A stretch of DNA of 64,000 bases from Aggregatibacter segnis ATCC 33393 (GCF_000185305.1 NZ_GL622200.1:451252-515251); one strand, 5' to 3'; counted from the stretch's first letter, positions 22,098-32,519 are shown. The notes: a model not told the origin generated them from the letters alone. Translations and numbers: made by a program.

Positions 22098-23384
22098 ATG
22101 TTTGAGCCAGTAGAGTACGATCTTGGTGAAATGAGTGGCGCGCTGATTAAAGTTGTCGGTGTTGGTGGTGGCGGTGGTAATGCTATTAACCACATGGTCG
22201 CCAGTGTTTTAGAAAAAGAAGTTGGCGGTACTCTAATTGATGAATCCATCATAAATACGGATGAACATGGCAAGATTGAATTTTATTCAGTAAATACTGA
22301 TGCTCAAGCTCTTCGTAAAAGCCAAGCCCAGCAAACAGTTCAAATTGGAGCAGAAACCACGAAAGGTCTAGGGGCTGGTGCAAACCCTAATGTTGGACGT
22401 AAAGCGGCTGAAGATGACCAGGATGCTATTCGTAAGATGCTAGAAGGTGCTGACATGGTATTTATCGCTGCGGGTATGGGGGGGGGTACAGGTACTGGTG
22501 CCGCTCCAATTGTTGCTCAAATTGCAAAAGAATTAGGTATTCTTACTGTTGCAGTTGTAACAAAACCGTTTTCCTTTGAAGGTAAAAAACGAATGATGTT
22601 CGCTGAAATGGGAATTAAAGAATTATCAAAACATGTAGACTCCTTGATTATCATTCCGAATGAGCAGTTAGCCAAGGTTATGCCTAAAAATGCAACGCTC
22701 ATGCAAGCATTTTCTGCTGCAAATGATGTTCTACGTAATTCCGTTACTGGCATCTCAGATATGATTACTTCCCCGGGGTTAATTAACGTGGACTTCGCTG
22801 ACGTGCGAACTGTCATGTCTGAGATGGGACAGGCTATGATCGGTTTTGGCTCTGCCAAAAGTGCGCCTGGAGAAGGTCGTGCAGAAGATGCAGCTAAGAT
22901 CGCTGTGAAAAGTGATTTATTAGAACGCGTTGATTTGTCCGGCGCAAAAGGTGTGTTAGTCAATATTACTGCTGGAATGGATTTAGGATTATCCGAGTTT
23001 TACGCGGTTGGTGATACTGTTAAAGCATTTGCATCTGAAGAGGCGACGGTTGTTATTGGTACGACACTTGTACCAGACATGGTTGATGAAATTCGCGTAA
23101 CTATTGTAGCAACTGGTATTGGTGAGCCTGACGCACCTGAAATTCAAATTTCACCTCGTCCACAAGTTGCACAAAATTCACAACCAGGACTTCAACCGGT
23201 AAATACTTCTTTTGGTGGTTTAGGAACTCGTCCGCAAAGTTATAGTCAAAATTCGCAAGATGAAAATCATCAACAGAATGTTCAAAATCATCGTAGAGAT
23301 GATTTAGATACCCCAATTACTGAACGCTTGAAAGATACGAATTTATTTAACGTTCAAGGATTTATGCGTAATAACGACAAATAA
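22098..23384 (+). CDS. ftsZ: Cell division GTPase FtsZ
   Basis: A 428-residue tubulin homologue that forms the division ring. GTP-binding signature: [17 protein letters not shown] near residue 125; the T7 loop region is [15 protein letters not shown] near 230. Two oddities stand out. Between HMV and [12 protein letters not shown] (about residues 34-60) there are some 18 residues more than in E. coli FtsZ, and I recall a similar insertion in Haemophilus. The C-terminal tail ends in [13 protein letters not shown] rather than the usual DIPAFLRKQAD-like peptide. The GTP loop is encoded across a run of nine G (22478-22486). Confidence 0.97.
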   Translation: MFEPVEYDLGEMSGALIKVVGVGGGGGNAINHMVASVLEKEVGGTLIDESIINTDEHGKIEFYSVNTDAQALRKSQAQQTVQIGAETTKGLGAGANPNVGRKAAEDDQDAIRKMLEGADMVFIAAGMGGGTGTGAAPIVAQIAKELGILTVAVVTKPFSFEGKKRMMFAEMGIKELSKHVDSLIIIPNEQLAKVMPKNATLMQAFSAANDVLRNSVTGISDMITSPGLINVDFADVRTVMSEMGQAMIGFGSAKSAPGEGRAEDAAKIAVKSDLLERVDLSGAKGVLVNITAGMDLGLSEFYAVGDTVKAFASEEATVVIGTTLVPDMVDEIRVTIVATGIGEPDAPEIQISPRPQVAQNSQPGLQPVNTSFGGLGTRPQSYSQNSQDENHQQNVQNHRRDDLDTPITERLKDTNLFNVQGFMRNNDK

Positions 23385-23427
23385 CGACAATTATTTTGTT
23401 GTATAACAATACGTTAAGAGACAGATT

Positions 23428-24345
23428 ATGATTAAGCAAAGAACCTTAAAACAAAGCATAAAAGTAACAGGTGTAGGATTACACAGCGGTAACAAAGTGA
23501 CATTGATTCTACGTCCTGCAATGCCAAATACCGGTGTTGTTTATTGCCGTACTGATTTAAATCCGCCGGTTACATTTCCTGCAAATGCAAATTCAGTGCG
23601 TGATACTATGCTTTGTACTTGCTTAGTGAATGAACAAGGTGTGCGCATTTCAACAGTTGAACACCTAAACGCAGCATTAGCGGGTTTGGGTATTGATAAT
23701 GTGATTATTGAAGTTGATGCACCTGAAATTCCAATTATGGATGGTAGTGCAAGTCCATTTATTTATTTATTGCTTGATGCCGGCATTGAAGAACAGAATG
23801 CACCGAAAAAATTCATTCGTATTAAGCAAAAAGTGCGTGTAGAAGACGGTGATAAATGGGCTGAGTTCTCCCCTTATAACGGTTTCCGTTTAGATTTCAC
23901 TATTGATTTCAACCATCCGGCAATTAGTAAAAATGTACGTAACTATGTGATGGATTTTTCTGCGCAGGCTTTTGTTCAACAAATTAGTCGCGCTAGAACC
24001 TTTGGTTTCATGAAAGATATTGAATATCTACAGTCACAAGGTTTAGCTTTAGGCGGTAGCTTGGATAATGCCATTGTGCTTGATGATTACCGCATTTTGA
24101 ATGAAGACGGTTTACGTTTTAAAGATGAATTAGTTCGTCACAAAATGTTAGATGCCATCGGTGATTTATATATGTGTGGTTATAACATTATTGGTGATTT
24201 TAAAGCCTATAAATCAGGTCATGGTTTGAATAATAAATTATTAAGAGCGGTATTAGATAATCAAGAAGCTTGGGAATTTGTCACCTTTGAAGACAAACAA
24301 CAAGTTCCGGAAGGTTATGTTGCTCCTGCTCAAGTTTTGATTTAA
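23428..24345 (+). CDS. lpxC: UDP-3-O-acyl-GlcNAc deacetylase LpxC
   Basis: A 305-residue zinc deacetylase, the committed step of lipid A synthesis. Zinc ligands appear in [17 protein letters not shown] (H near residue 79) and in [16 protein letters not shown] (H and D near residues 238 and 242). Length equals that of the E. coli enzyme (305). It lies directly after ftsZ, as in other gammaproteobacteria, and closes the dcw cluster. Confidence 0.97.
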   Translation: MIKQRTLKQSIKVTGVGLHSGNKVTLILRPAMPNTGVVYCRTDLNPPVTFPANANSVRDTMLCTCLVNEQGVRISTVEHLNAALAGLGIDNVIIEVDAPEIPIMDGSASPFIYLLLDAGIEEQNAPKKFIRIKQKVRVEDGDKWAEFSPYNGFRLDFTIDFNHPAISKNVRNYVMDFSAQAFVQQISRARTFGFMKDIEYLQSQGLALGGSLDNAIVLDDYRILNEDGLRFKDELVRHKMLDAIGDLYMCGYNIIGDFKAYKSGHGLNNKLLRAVLDNQEAWEFVTFEDKQQVPEGYVAPAQVLI

Positions 24346-24358
24346 AAAATATTTTCTT

Positions 24359-24393
24359 AAAAGCTATATTTCAATGAAATATAGCTTTTTTTT
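24359..24393 (+). terminator. Terminator closing the dcw cluster
   Basis: AAAGCTATATTTC and GAAATATAGCTTT form a 13-bp stem with a 3-base loop and a run of eight T. Confidence 0.9.
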
Positions 24394-24514
24394 ATCCTTT
24401 AAAAGGCATTTTATTAGTGTGGCTTATAAAAAGTGCGGTCAGAAATTAAAATGTTTTTATTTGTCTTTTGATTTAATGAATACCAATAATCCATAACCTA
24501 ACAGAGAAAACCAA

Positions 24515-24967
24515 ATGAAAAAATTCTTCTTTCTATTTCTATTAAGCTTATCCAATGTGACTTTTGCAGCAAGTGATATTATTGTTGATGCCGTTACTTG
24601 CAAGACATTTGAGGGGAAGGATTTAAAACTCATTTTTGTTCCGGAAAGTCAGTTGTTTAGTTTATCTCTTGATAATGCTGTAGTGGTTGAAACAACAATA
24701 GATAAGATTTACCTTCAACCCTATGCAACGCAAAGTACAATATATTTTCCTCCTAAGTCCGCTGATAATCGTTGGTTTCTGGTCAGGGAAGATGATTCGG
24801 ATAAAACAGGCTATACCAACGTTTCTTTGGAAATTCGTCAAGATCAGAGTGGAAAATTGATTAAACGTTATCAATGTAAAAAAGAAACGATTTCTTCCAT
24901 GTTGATGGAGTTTTCCGCAGATGGTAGGGAAGTGCCTGAAAATATTGAGAGCCTAATGCATCAATAA
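24515..24967 (+). CDS. Secreted protein of unknown function
   Basis: A 150-residue protein with a clear signal peptide (MKKFFFLFLLSLSNVTFAA, cleavage before SD). The mature part of about 130 residues contains two cysteines (VTCKTF and YQCKKE) that could form a disulfide, and looks beta-rich. I recognise no family. It has its own leader with an uptake sequence and an ACAGAGAA site, and stands between lpxC and pheA, which I recall as neighbours in H. influenzae. Confidence 0.7.
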   Translation: MKKFFFLFLLSLSNVTFAASDIIVDAVTCKTFEGKDLKLIFVPESQLFSLSLDNAVVVETTIDKIYLQPYATQSTIYFPPKSADNRWFLVREDDSDKTGYTNVSLEIRQDQSGKLIKRYQCKKETISSMLMEFSADGREVPENIESLMHQ

Positions 24968-25112
24968 CAGGCTTAAAGTGCGGTTAAAAATAGCAATGTT
25001 TCCTATGCCCATTTCAGAATAAATAAGTCGTTTATGAATGAATACGGGCTTTATTGACATCACTAAATGTGAATAGAGAAAGATGTCCTAGTATTTAAAT
25101 AAAGGAAAGCTT

Positions 25113-26276
25113 ATGTCATTGGATTTAAGTGAAATTCGACAACAAATTACCCAAATTGATCGCAGTTTATTAAAGCTCCTTTCTGAGCGTCATCGTTTAG
25201 CGTTTGATGTTGTTCGTAGCAAGGAACTTACCCAGAAACCGTTGCGTGATGCAGAGCGTGAGGAGCAATTACTACAAGAGTTGGTGCAATTTGCCGAAAA
25301 TGAAAATTACCAATTAGAACCGCAATACATCACCTCAATTTTCCAAAAAATTATTGAAGATTCGGTGCTGACGCAACAAGTGTATTTGCAGAAAAAACTG
25401 AATGCGCAACGTGAACAGAATATTCATATCGCCTTTTTAGGTAAGCGAGGGTCTTATTCTCACTTGGCGGCGCGTAATTATGCTACTCGATATCAAGAAG
25501 AATTAGTGGAAATAAGTTGTGCCAGTTTTGATGAGGTTTTTGCTAAAGTACAACATGGTGAAGCCGATTATGGGGTTCTTCCATTAGAAAATACGACATC
25601 CGGTGCCATAAACGAAGTTTATGACCTATTGCAGCACACCGATTTGTTTTTGGTAGGTGAATTGGCTTACCCTATTCAACATTGTGTCTTGGTAAATGGG
25701 CAAGATGATTTAAGTAAAATCGATACGTTATATAGTCATCCCCAAGTGATTCAGCAATGCAGCCACTTTATTCACGGCTTAGAACGTGTGCATATTGAAT
25801 ATTGCGAAAGTAGCTCGCACGCCATGCAATTAGTTGCAGGCTTGAATAAACCGAATATTGCCGCTTTGGGCAATGAGGATGGTGGTAAGTTATATGGTTT
25901 GAACGTGCTGAAGCGTAATGTTGCCAATCAGGAAAATAATATTACACGCTTTATTGTCATTGCCAAAAAGCCGCACAGTGTTTCACCGCAAATCCATACA
26001 AAAACCCTATTGTTAATGAGTACGGGGCAGCAGGCGGGCGCTTTGGTCGATGCGTTGTTGGTATTTAAAAAACACCATATCAACATGACAAAATTGGAGT
26101 CACGTCCGATTTATGGGAAGCCTTGGGAGGAGATGTTTTATTTGGAAATTGAAGCCAATATTCATCATCCTGATACGCAATCGGCGTTGGAAGAATTAAA
26201 ACAATTTAGCCACTATCTCAAAATTCTTGGTTGTTATCCTAGCGAAATAGTAAAGCCAACAGCCTTGCCGAAATAA
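25113..26276 (+). CDS. pheA: Chorismate mutase / prephenate dehydratase PheA
   Basis: A 387-residue bifunctional enzyme of phenylalanine synthesis. The AroQ chorismate mutase domain spans about residues 1-90 ([34 protein letters not shown]), the prephenate dehydratase domain about 105-285 ([34 protein letters not shown]), and the C-terminal ACT domain holds the feedback signature [19 protein letters not shown] near residue 325. I see no pheL-like leader peptide with a run of Phe codons upstream, so attenuation of the E. coli kind is not evident. Confidence 0.97.
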   Translation: MSLDLSEIRQQITQIDRSLLKLLSERHRLAFDVVRSKELTQKPLRDAEREEQLLQELVQFAENENYQLEPQYITSIFQKIIEDSVLTQQVYLQKKLNAQREQNIHIAFLGKRGSYSHLAARNYATRYQEELVEISCASFDEVFAKVQHGEADYGVLPLENTTSGAINEVYDLLQHTDLFLVGELAYPIQHCVLVNGQDDLSKIDTLYSHPQVIQQCSHFIHGLERVHIEYCESSSHAMQLVAGLNKPNIAALGNEDGGKLYGLNVLKRNVANQENNITRFIVIAKKPHSVSPQIHTKTLLLMSTGQQAGALVDALLVFKKHHINMTKLESRPIYGKPWEEMFYLEIEANIHHPDTQSALEELKQFSHYLKILGCYPSEIVKPTALPK

Positions 26277-26286
26277 ATATCTAAAG

Positions 26287-26327
26287 AAAGTGCGGTGGAA
26301 AAACAGATAAATTTTCCACCGCACTTT
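26287..26327. terminator. Terminator made of two inverted uptake sequences (pheA)
   Basis: AAAGTGCGGTGGAAAA and TTTTCCACCGCACTTT form a 16-bp perfect stem. Head-to-head uptake sequences commonly double as terminators in Pasteurellaceae. Confidence 0.8.
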
Positions 26328-26409
26328 TCTTCTTTCCTGCTCTTGAAATTTCACCTTCCGCACTTATATCCATAACGTTTTCAATTTATTCAACATAAGT
26401 AGGAAGAAT

Positions 26410-28293
26410 ATGAGTACAAATCAAGAAACCCGTGGCTTCCAATCGGAAGTCAAACAACTTCTCCAATTAATGATTCATTCTTTATATTCCAATAAAGAAA
26501 TTTTCTTGCGCGAGCTGATTTCAAATGCCTCCGATGCGGCGGATAAATTGCGTTTCAAAGCCCTGTCTAATCCGGCTTTATATGAAGGTGACGGCGAATT
26601 GCGTGTGCGCGTCAGTTTTGATGCGGATAAAGGCACCCTCACCATCAGCGATAATGGGATTGGGATGACCCGTGAACAGGTTATTGATCATTTGGGCACA
26701 ATTGCCAAATCCGGAACAAAAGAATTTTTGACCGCACTTGGGCAAGATCAAGCGAAAGACAGTCAGCTTATCGGTCAATTCGGTGTGGGTTTCTATTCGG
26801 CGTTTATCGTTGCCGATAAAGTGACGGTGAAAACCCGTGCGGCAGGTGAGGCAACGGATAAAGGCGTGCTTTGGGAATCTGCCGGAGAGGGCGAGTATTC
26901 CGTGGCGGATATTGAGAAAAAATCCCGTGGCACTGACGTGATTTTACATTTACGTGAGGACGAAAAAGAATTCTTAAATGAATGGCGTTTGCGTGAAATT
27001 ATCGGTAAATATTCCGATCATATTGGTTTGCCGGTGGAAATGCTTACCAAAGAATATGATGACGAAGGCAAAGAAATCGGTGAAAAATGGGAAAAAATCA
27101 ATAAATCGGATGCCCTTTGGACACGTTCTAAAAACGACATTTCCGATGAGGAATACAAAGAGTTTTATAAGCATCTAAGCCATGATTTTGCGGATCCGTT
27201 ATTGTGGGCGCACAACAAAGTGGAAGGTAACCAAGAGTACACCAGTTTACTTTATGTGCCGTCTAAAGCGCCTTGGGATTTATTCAACCGTGAACATAAA
27301 CACGGCTTGAAACTCTATGTACAACGCGTGTTTATTATGGATGATGCGGAGCAATTCATGCCGAATTATCTGCGTTTTATGCGTGGGTTAATCGACAGCA
27401 ATGACTTGCCGTTAAACGTATCCCGTGAAATATTGCAGGACAACAAAACCACGGCAGCGTTACGTAAAGCGTTAACCAAACGTTCATTGCAAATGTTAGA
27501 GAAATTGGCGAAAGAGGATGCCGACAAATATCAGCAGTTCTGGAAAGAATTTGGCTTAGTGCTAAAAGAAGGTCCGGCAGAAGATTTTGGTAATAAAGAA
27601 ACCATTGCGAAATTATTGCGTTTTGCCTCTACCCACAAAGATAGCAGTGAACAAACCGTGTCATTAGAAGACTATGTTGCCCGCATGAAAGAAGGGCAAA
27701 AAGCCATCTATTACATCACAGCAGACAGCTATGTAGCGGCCAAAAACAGCCCGCACTTGGAATTATTCAATAAAAAAGGCATTGAAGTCTTATTGCTTTC
27801 CGATCGTATTGACGAATGGATGTTAAGCTACTTAACGGAATTTGATGGCAAATCACTTCAAACTATCACGAAAGCCGATTTGGATTTAGGTGATTTGGCG
27901 GATAAAGAAGAAAACGAAGCGCAAAAAGAACAAGACAAAGCCTTTGATAGTTTTATTGAGCGCATAAAAACCTTGCTGGGCGAACGCGTGAAAGAAGTGC
28001 GTTTAACTCACCGTTTAACGGATACACCGGCAGTAGTTTCCACCGGTAATGACCAAATGACCACGCAAATGGCAAAACTTTTTGCTGCGGCAGGTCAGCC
28101 TGTGCCGGAAGTGAAATACACGTTTGAATTAAATCCGGAACATCACTTGGTGAAAAAAGTGGCTGACACTGCCGATGAAGCGGAATTTGCCGATTGGGTG
28201 GAATTGTTGTTAGAGCAAGCTATGCTTGCAGAGCGCGGTTCGTTAGAAAATCCGGCGGCGTTTATTAAGCGCATCAATAAGTTATTGAGCTAA
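26410..28293 (+). CDS. htpG: Chaperone HtpG (Hsp90)
   Basis: A 627-residue bacterial Hsp90. N-terminal GHKL ATPase motifs: [15 protein letters not shown] near residue 33, [23 protein letters not shown] near 79 and [19 protein letters not shown] near 120. The middle domain includes [22 protein letters not shown] near 322 and the C-terminal dimerisation domain follows. Upstream, CTTGAAA at 26342-26348 equals the -35 half of a heat-shock (sigma-32) promoter, but the matching -10 half is poor, so heat-shock control is only suggested. Confidence 0.98.
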   Translation: MSTNQETRGFQSEVKQLLQLMIHSLYSNKEIFLRELISNASDAADKLRFKALSNPALYEGDGELRVRVSFDADKGTLTISDNGIGMTREQVIDHLGTIAKSGTKEFLTALGQDQAKDSQLIGQFGVGFYSAFIVADKVTVKTRAAGEATDKGVLWESAGEGEYSVADIEKKSRGTDVILHLREDEKEFLNEWRLREIIGKYSDHIGLPVEMLTKEYDDEGKEIGEKWEKINKSDALWTRSKNDISDEEYKEFYKHLSHDFADPLLWAHNKVEGNQEYTSLLYVPSKAPWDLFNREHKHGLKLYVQRVFIMDDAEQFMPNYLRFMRGLIDSNDLPLNVSREILQDNKTTAALRKALTKRSLQMLEKLAKEDADKYQQFWKEFGLVLKEGPAEDFGNKETIAKLLRFASTHKDSSEQTVSLEDYVARMKEGQKAIYYITADSYVAAKNSPHLELFNKKGIEVLLLSDRIDEWMLSYLTEFDGKSLQTITKADLDLGDLADKEENEAQKEQDKAFDSFIERIKTLLGERVKEVRLTHRLTDTPAVVSTGNDQMTTQMAKLFAAAGQPVPEVKYTFELNPEHHLVKKVADTADEAEFADWVELLLEQAMLAERGSLENPAAFIKRINKLLS

Positions 28294-28323
28294 TCTATTT
28301 GTGATTGATTAATGTAATGGTTA

Positions 28324-28354
28324 AAATCCTCAGTCTGAATAAGATTGAGGATTT
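28324..28354 (+). terminator. Terminator after htpG
   Basis: AAATCCTCA and TGAGGATTT form a stem followed by T6. It lies close upstream of the next gene. Confidence 0.75.
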
Positions 28355-28375
28355 TTTATTTTTAGAGGTGAGAAT

Positions 28376-28720
28376 ATGATTATTGTTTATGGCATTAAAA
28401 ACTGCGATACGGTGAAAAAAGCATTGAAGTGGCTAACTGAACATAATATTCAACATAAATTACATGATTATCGTGTGGATGGATTAGATACTCAATTCTT
28501 ACAACAAGCAGAAGCCCAATTTGGTTGGGAAAATTTAGTCAATAAACGTAGTATGACTTGGCGTAATCTTGATGAAAATGTGAAAAATACACTCTCGAAA
28601 TCTACCGCACTTTCCGTATTAGCTGAAAATCCAACGTTAATCAAACGCCCGATTATTTTGCAAGATGGTAAGGCATTGATTGGCTTCAACGAAAAAGAAT
28701 ATATTACAGCATTTAAGTAG
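28376..28720 (+). CDS. ArsC/Spx-family reductase (YffB-like)
   Basis: A 114-residue thioredoxin-fold protein of the ArsC/Spx family. The N-terminus MIIVYGIKNCDTVKKALKWL carries the single conserved cysteine (C10), and LVNKRSMTWRNL and LIKRPIILQDGKALIGFNEKEY match the YffB subgroup. Members of this subgroup are thought to be glutathione-dependent thiol reductases; no arsenic genes are near, so arsenate reduction is not implied. I recall H. influenzae having this gene beside htpG and dapE. An uptake sequence lies in the gene (28604). Confidence 0.85.
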   Translation: MIIVYGIKNCDTVKKALKWLTEHNIQHKLHDYRVDGLDTQFLQQAEAQFGWENLVNKRSMTWRNLDENVKNTLSKSTALSVLAENPTLIKRPIILQDGKALIGFNEKEYITAFK

Positions 28721-28800
28721 TATTAAAGTAGAGAATTTATTTTTACTTGTTTATCTACTTATTAGAACTACTAATTTTGATTAAAAAAGGAAATATAAAA

Positions 28801-29246
28801 ATGAATAATGAACAACAAAGTGAACAGCAAAAAGCCATACGACGTTTTTTATTGGGAGTTTTTTTATTGCATTAGTATGCGCTGCCCTCGGTTATTTATT
28901 TATTACTTTAATGACTCCCAGCTCAGATGAGGTGGTATTGATATTTTTTTATACTTTTTTTATCGTATTTATACCTAGTGCGATTACAACGTTTGTTTTT
29001 TACATCACTCAGGAAAAAGCAAGTAGCTACTATTGTCGGTATTTTTTACTGGCACTTTTGATGCCGTTCTTTTTAATTCCGATCCTGACCACATTATTCG
29101 ATTTGATTTATTTAAACCGTTGGCATGATGCTATTGATATGCTTGTAGCGAATTATCTAGGGTACAGCATTCCTTGTGGTATATTAGGAGTAGCTCAACT
29201 GGTGTTAGCACAAGCGTGTTTTATAAAAATATGGGACGCACAGTAA
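28801..29246 (+). pseudogene. Array copy 1: small membrane protein, out of frame at a T run
   Basis: Starts with MNNEQQSEQQKAIRRFLLGVFLLH and meets TAG at 28873-28875. The run of T at 28845-28850 is six long here and seven in copy 2. Reading one base back from the run gives the rest of the protein (RFFIGSFFIALVCAALG and on to KIWDAQ), about 148 residues with four hydrophobic segments. The heptamer T TTT TTA (28845-28851) stands in the correct phase for a -1 ribosomal frameshift, and a second one lies at 28860-28866. It may be a pseudogene, a phase-OFF gene or a frameshifted gene. Function unknown; no family recognised. Confidence 0.7.
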
Positions 29247-29331
29247 CCGCTTAACCTTATTCTTTATTAAAGCTGGAGGTTTTTTTTCTGCTTATTGGAG
29301 TTATTAATTTTATTTGAAAGGAAATATAAAA

Positions 29332-29781
29332 ATGAATAATGAACAAAAAAGTGAACAGCAAAAAGCTATACGACGTTTTTTTATTGGGAGTTTTTTTATT
29401 GCATTAGTATGCGCAGTCGTCGTTGATTTATTTCTTGCTTCAATGGATGGCAGCTCATCAGATGACGTGGTATGGGTATTTTTTTATACTTTTTTTATCG
29501 TATTTATACCTAGTGCGATTACAACGTTTGTTTTTTACATCACTCAGGAAAAAGCAAGTAGCTACTATTCGCGGTATTTGGTACTGGCACTTTTGATGCC
29601 GCCCTTTTTAATTCCGATCCTGGCCACATTATTCGATTTGATTTATTTAAACAGTTGGCATGATGCTATTGATACGCTTGTAGAGTATTATCTAACGCAC
29701 GGTATTTTGGCTTGTATATTGGGAGTAGTTCAACTGGTATTAGCACAAGCGTGTTTTATAAAAATATGGGACGCACAGTAA
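29332..29781 (+). CDS. Array copy 2: intact small membrane protein of unknown function
   Basis: A 149-residue protein that reads straight through the seven-T run at 29376-29382. After a charged N-terminus (MNNEQKSEQQKAIRR) come about four hydrophobic segments: residues 15-35, a long one at about 53-70, 85-100 and a last one near 125-140 before KIWDAQ. A periplasmic or cytoplasmic acidic loop (MDGSSSDDVV) lies after the first. I chose the ATG at 29332, after AAAGGAAATATAAA, over an in-frame TTG at 29314. No known family, no partner gene with an obvious function. Multi-copy four-helix proteins can be immunity proteins, but no toxin gene is present, so this is only a possibility. Confidence 0.75.
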   Translation: MNNEQKSEQQKAIRRFFIGSFFIALVCAVVVDLFLASMDGSSSDDVVWVFFYTFFIVFIPSAITTFVFYITQEKASSYYSRYLVLALLMPPFLIPILATLFDLIYLNSWHDAIDTLVEYYLTHGILACILGVVQLVLAQACFIKIWDAQ

Positions 29782-29867
29782 CCGCTTAACCTTATTCTTT
29801 ATTGAAGCTGGAGGCTTTCTTATCTGCTTATTAGAGCTATTCATTTTATTTGAAAGGAAATATAAAG

Positions 29868-30262
29868 ATGAATAATGCATTACAAAAGGCTATACCGCGT
29901 TTTTTATTGGGAGCTTTTTTATTGCATTATTATGTGCAGTCATTATTTCTGAATTTGTTGGAGAGGCATTTTTTCTTTCTTTTCTTATTTCATTTATACC
30001 TGGGGTGATGGCAACACTTATCTTTTTTGTTACTCGAGAAAAAGCAAGTCGCTATTATGGGCGGTATTTATTGGTGGCATTTTTTATACCTTTTTTAATC
30101 CCTATTATCGTCGGATTATCTTTGCATTTTGTTGATTTAAACTGGAATAGCACTATTGATACAATTATAGGCACTTATTTTTTATTAGGCCTTCCTTGTA
30201 CTATTTTGGGGATAGTTCAATTGGTGCTGGCAGTAGTATGTTTACCAGAAATGCATAAGTAA
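29868..30262 (+). pseudogene. Array copy 3: shortened paralogue, out of frame at the same T run
   Basis: Starts MNNALQKAIPRFLLGAFLLHYYVQ and stops at TGA 30006-30008. The T run (29900-29905) is six long as in copy 1, and T TTT TTA (29900-29906, again at 29915-29921) is in phase for a -1 shift. In the shifted frame it continues as ALLCAVIISEFVG through VTREKASRYYGRYLLVAFF to the stop at 30262, about 131 residues in all, matching copies 1 and 2 in the KAS-YY-RY motif and membrane segments. Status as for copy 1. Confidence 0.65.
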
Positions 30263-30439
30263 ATAGTCATCTTTTAACCTTGCCTTTTGTTCTTAATAAG
30301 AATAAGATTCATTACAGTATTGTTACAATCTCAATCATTGATGTGATAAATGTTTCATAACTGTTGGTATTTGTTTGAAAGATTTTATGTGGTTGAATTG
30401 TGGTTTTTATGACTCAAGTGCCAAAACAAGGGATTGATT

Positions 30440-32395
30440 ATGCATAACAAATCTTATTTTGCCCTTCTTCCTCTTCCGTTCTTTTTATCCAATGCGTTTG
30501 CGGAGGAGCCTCAATTTACCACCTCACTTGCTCCGATTGTTGTGACCGGTGTGTAGCAAAAGAGTGCGAATACGGTAAAACTTAACCCTAAAACGACGCT
30601 TCAACCTTTGCCGGCTGGTGATGGGGCAGATTTATTGCAATCCGTTGCAAATATGAGTGTGATTCGTAAAGGCGGGAGTTCCGGTGACCCCTTATTTCGG
30701 GGATTGGGTGGCTCCCGTTTGAGTATTCAGGCGGATGATCAATTTATTCATGGTGGTTGTAGCAACCGAATGGATCCACCTACAGCATATATTTTCCCAT
30801 CGGCTTATGATGAAGTGGTGGTGACTAAAGGACCACAAACGGTGACACAAGGGACGGGGTTGGTTGCAGGCGCGGTGCGTTTTGTGCGGAAAGAACCTGA
30901 ATTTGATACGCAAAACACTTATTTAAACGGCAGCCTAACCCTTGGCGGAAATAAACGTCATGATGCTTATTTTGATGCGATGGCCGGCGGTAAATACGGT
31001 TATTTACGTACCAGTGTGTCACATAATGAAGCCGGCAATTACAAAGATGGTGACGGTAATCGCATTCATTCTTCCTTTGAACGTCGTAACCAAATGCTAC
31101 AACTTGGCCTTACTCCGACAGAAAATACATTGCTGACAGGAACCTATGAGCGTAGCCGAGGTGAAGCGGCTTATGCGGATCGTATGATGGACGGCAGTAA
31201 ATTTGACCGCGATGCATGGAATGTGCGTTTTGTGCAACGTAATATTGCGCCATGGTTTACTGAGCTTGAGTTGCGCTACGGTCAAAGCAAGATCGATCAT
31301 GTGATGGATACTTATAGCTTGCGCTATTTGCGCATGATGGGAAGCCAAGTCAAAAAAGCAATGAATCCAAAACGTGAAACAGACACCGGACACCTAAAAG
31401 CGACCTTTGATTGGCCGGATATTAATTTGCAGACCGGAATTGATTATATGCGCGACAAACACCTTGCTCGCATGGAAATGCACGGTGAAGGCTATACGCA
31501 TAAACCTTATCAGCCGCAACAAAACTTCACCCAATGGGGCGGATTTGCAGAAGGGGCATGGACGGTTAATGATAGCCGTAAGTTCATAGCAGGTTATCGT
31601 TATGATGAAGTGAAGGCGGAATACGATACCTTGATGGCAAATCATCCGAATAAAAAACGCACCTATGATTTACACGCGGGTTTCTTCCGTTGGGAAGAAG
31701 AAATCAATGGCATTAAATATTATGCCGGTTTAGGCGTTGCCGAGCGTGCGCCGGATTATTGGGAGCGTCGTGTAAGCCAAGTGTTGAATAAAGAACAGAA
31801 TCGTCAAATTGATACGGGACTGATTTGGAAAAATGATGTTTTTGATCTTTCCCTCTCGTTTTTTGGCAGTGATGTGCATAATTTTATTATGTTAGAAAGC
31901 ATAAATAACAATGCGACAGCCCGCAATGTGAAAGCGACCCGTTTAGGCGGTGAGGTTGAGGGTAAATGGAAATTTGCCGAACATTGGGAAATCGGCAGTA
32001 GCCTTGCTTACACCTACGGTAAAAACCGTACCGATGATCGCCCGCTGGCTCAAACGCCTCCGTTAGAATGGAAAAACTCATTAACTTGGGATAACGACAC
32101 CTTGAGCGTAGGTTTGTTATGGCGAGTGGTTTCTGCCCAAAAACGCTATGCCGAAGGGCAAGGTAATATTGTTGGGCAAGACATTGGCCCATCAGCCGGA
32201 TTTGGCACATTGTCCTTAAACGCAGGATGGAAGATTAACAAATATGTGACTTTACAGGGCGGTATTGATAATCTCTTTGATAAATCCTATGCCGAATTCG
32301 TCAGCAAAGGTGCCGATCCTTCTGCAGGGGTACAAACCACGCGGGTAAATGAACCGGGCCGTCAATATTGGATGCGGCTACAAGTGCAATTTTGA
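30440..32395 (+). pseudogene. TonB-dependent copper receptor (OprC/NosA type), broken by an amber codon
   Basis: An outer membrane receptor gene of about 651 codons. It opens with a signal peptide (MHNKSYFALLPLPFFLSNAFA) and a TonB box APIVVTGV, then TAG at 30554-30556 (codon 39), then an open frame to the end. The plug has FRGLGGSRLSIQADDQFIHGGCSNRMDPPTAYIFPSAYDEV, including the C-x-x-x-M element known to bind copper in OprC; a later IDHVMDTYSLR supplies an H-x-M. The barrel ends in QYWMRLQVQF with the C-terminal Phe typical of outer membrane proteins. Without readthrough the product lacks export and TonB coupling. The family call is strong; the state of the gene is uncertain. Confidence 0.8.
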
Positions 32396-32410
32396 TGTTG
32401 CAAAAATAAC

Positions 32411-32440
32411 AAAATGGATAGCCAAGCTATCCATTTTTTG
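32411..32440 (+). terminator. Terminator after the TonB receptor gene
   Basis: AAAATGGATAGC and GCTATCCATTTT form a 12-bp stem with a 3-base loop and a T run. Confidence 0.9.
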
Positions 32441-32519
32441 TTCAATAAGATTTGAATAAAAAAGAAATTTTGTTAAATTACACCGCACTTTTACTTATTC
32501 AGCCAATTTCCTCAATGCT

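Larger units (their letters stand above)
28801..30262 (+). repeat. Tandem array of three paralogous units of about 535 bp
   Basis: Start codons at 28801, 29332 and 29868 give units of 531 and 536 bases. Each unit includes a near-identical leader ending AAGGAAATATAAA and, after copies 1 and 2, the same tail (GGGACGCACAGTAACCGCTT onward). Copies 1 and 2 are the most alike; copy 3 is shorter and more diverged. The region is AT-rich and lies between the ArsC-like gene and a TonB receptor. Confidence 0.85.

Noticed and set aside
24968-25112. PheL-type leader peptide and attenuator before pheA
   Set aside because: No short frame with clustered Phe codons and no terminator/antiterminator pair is visible.
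26342-26370. Sigma-32 promoter before htpG
   Set aside because: CTTGAAA is perfect, but no convincing CCCATNT element lies at the right distance, so it is mentioned only within the gene entry.
30298-30316. Fur-like sequence (AAGAATAAGATTCATTA) before the TonB receptor gene
   Set aside because: Only about 12 of 19 positions match the Fur consensus in a very AT-rich stretch, and a copper-type receptor need not be Fur-controlled.
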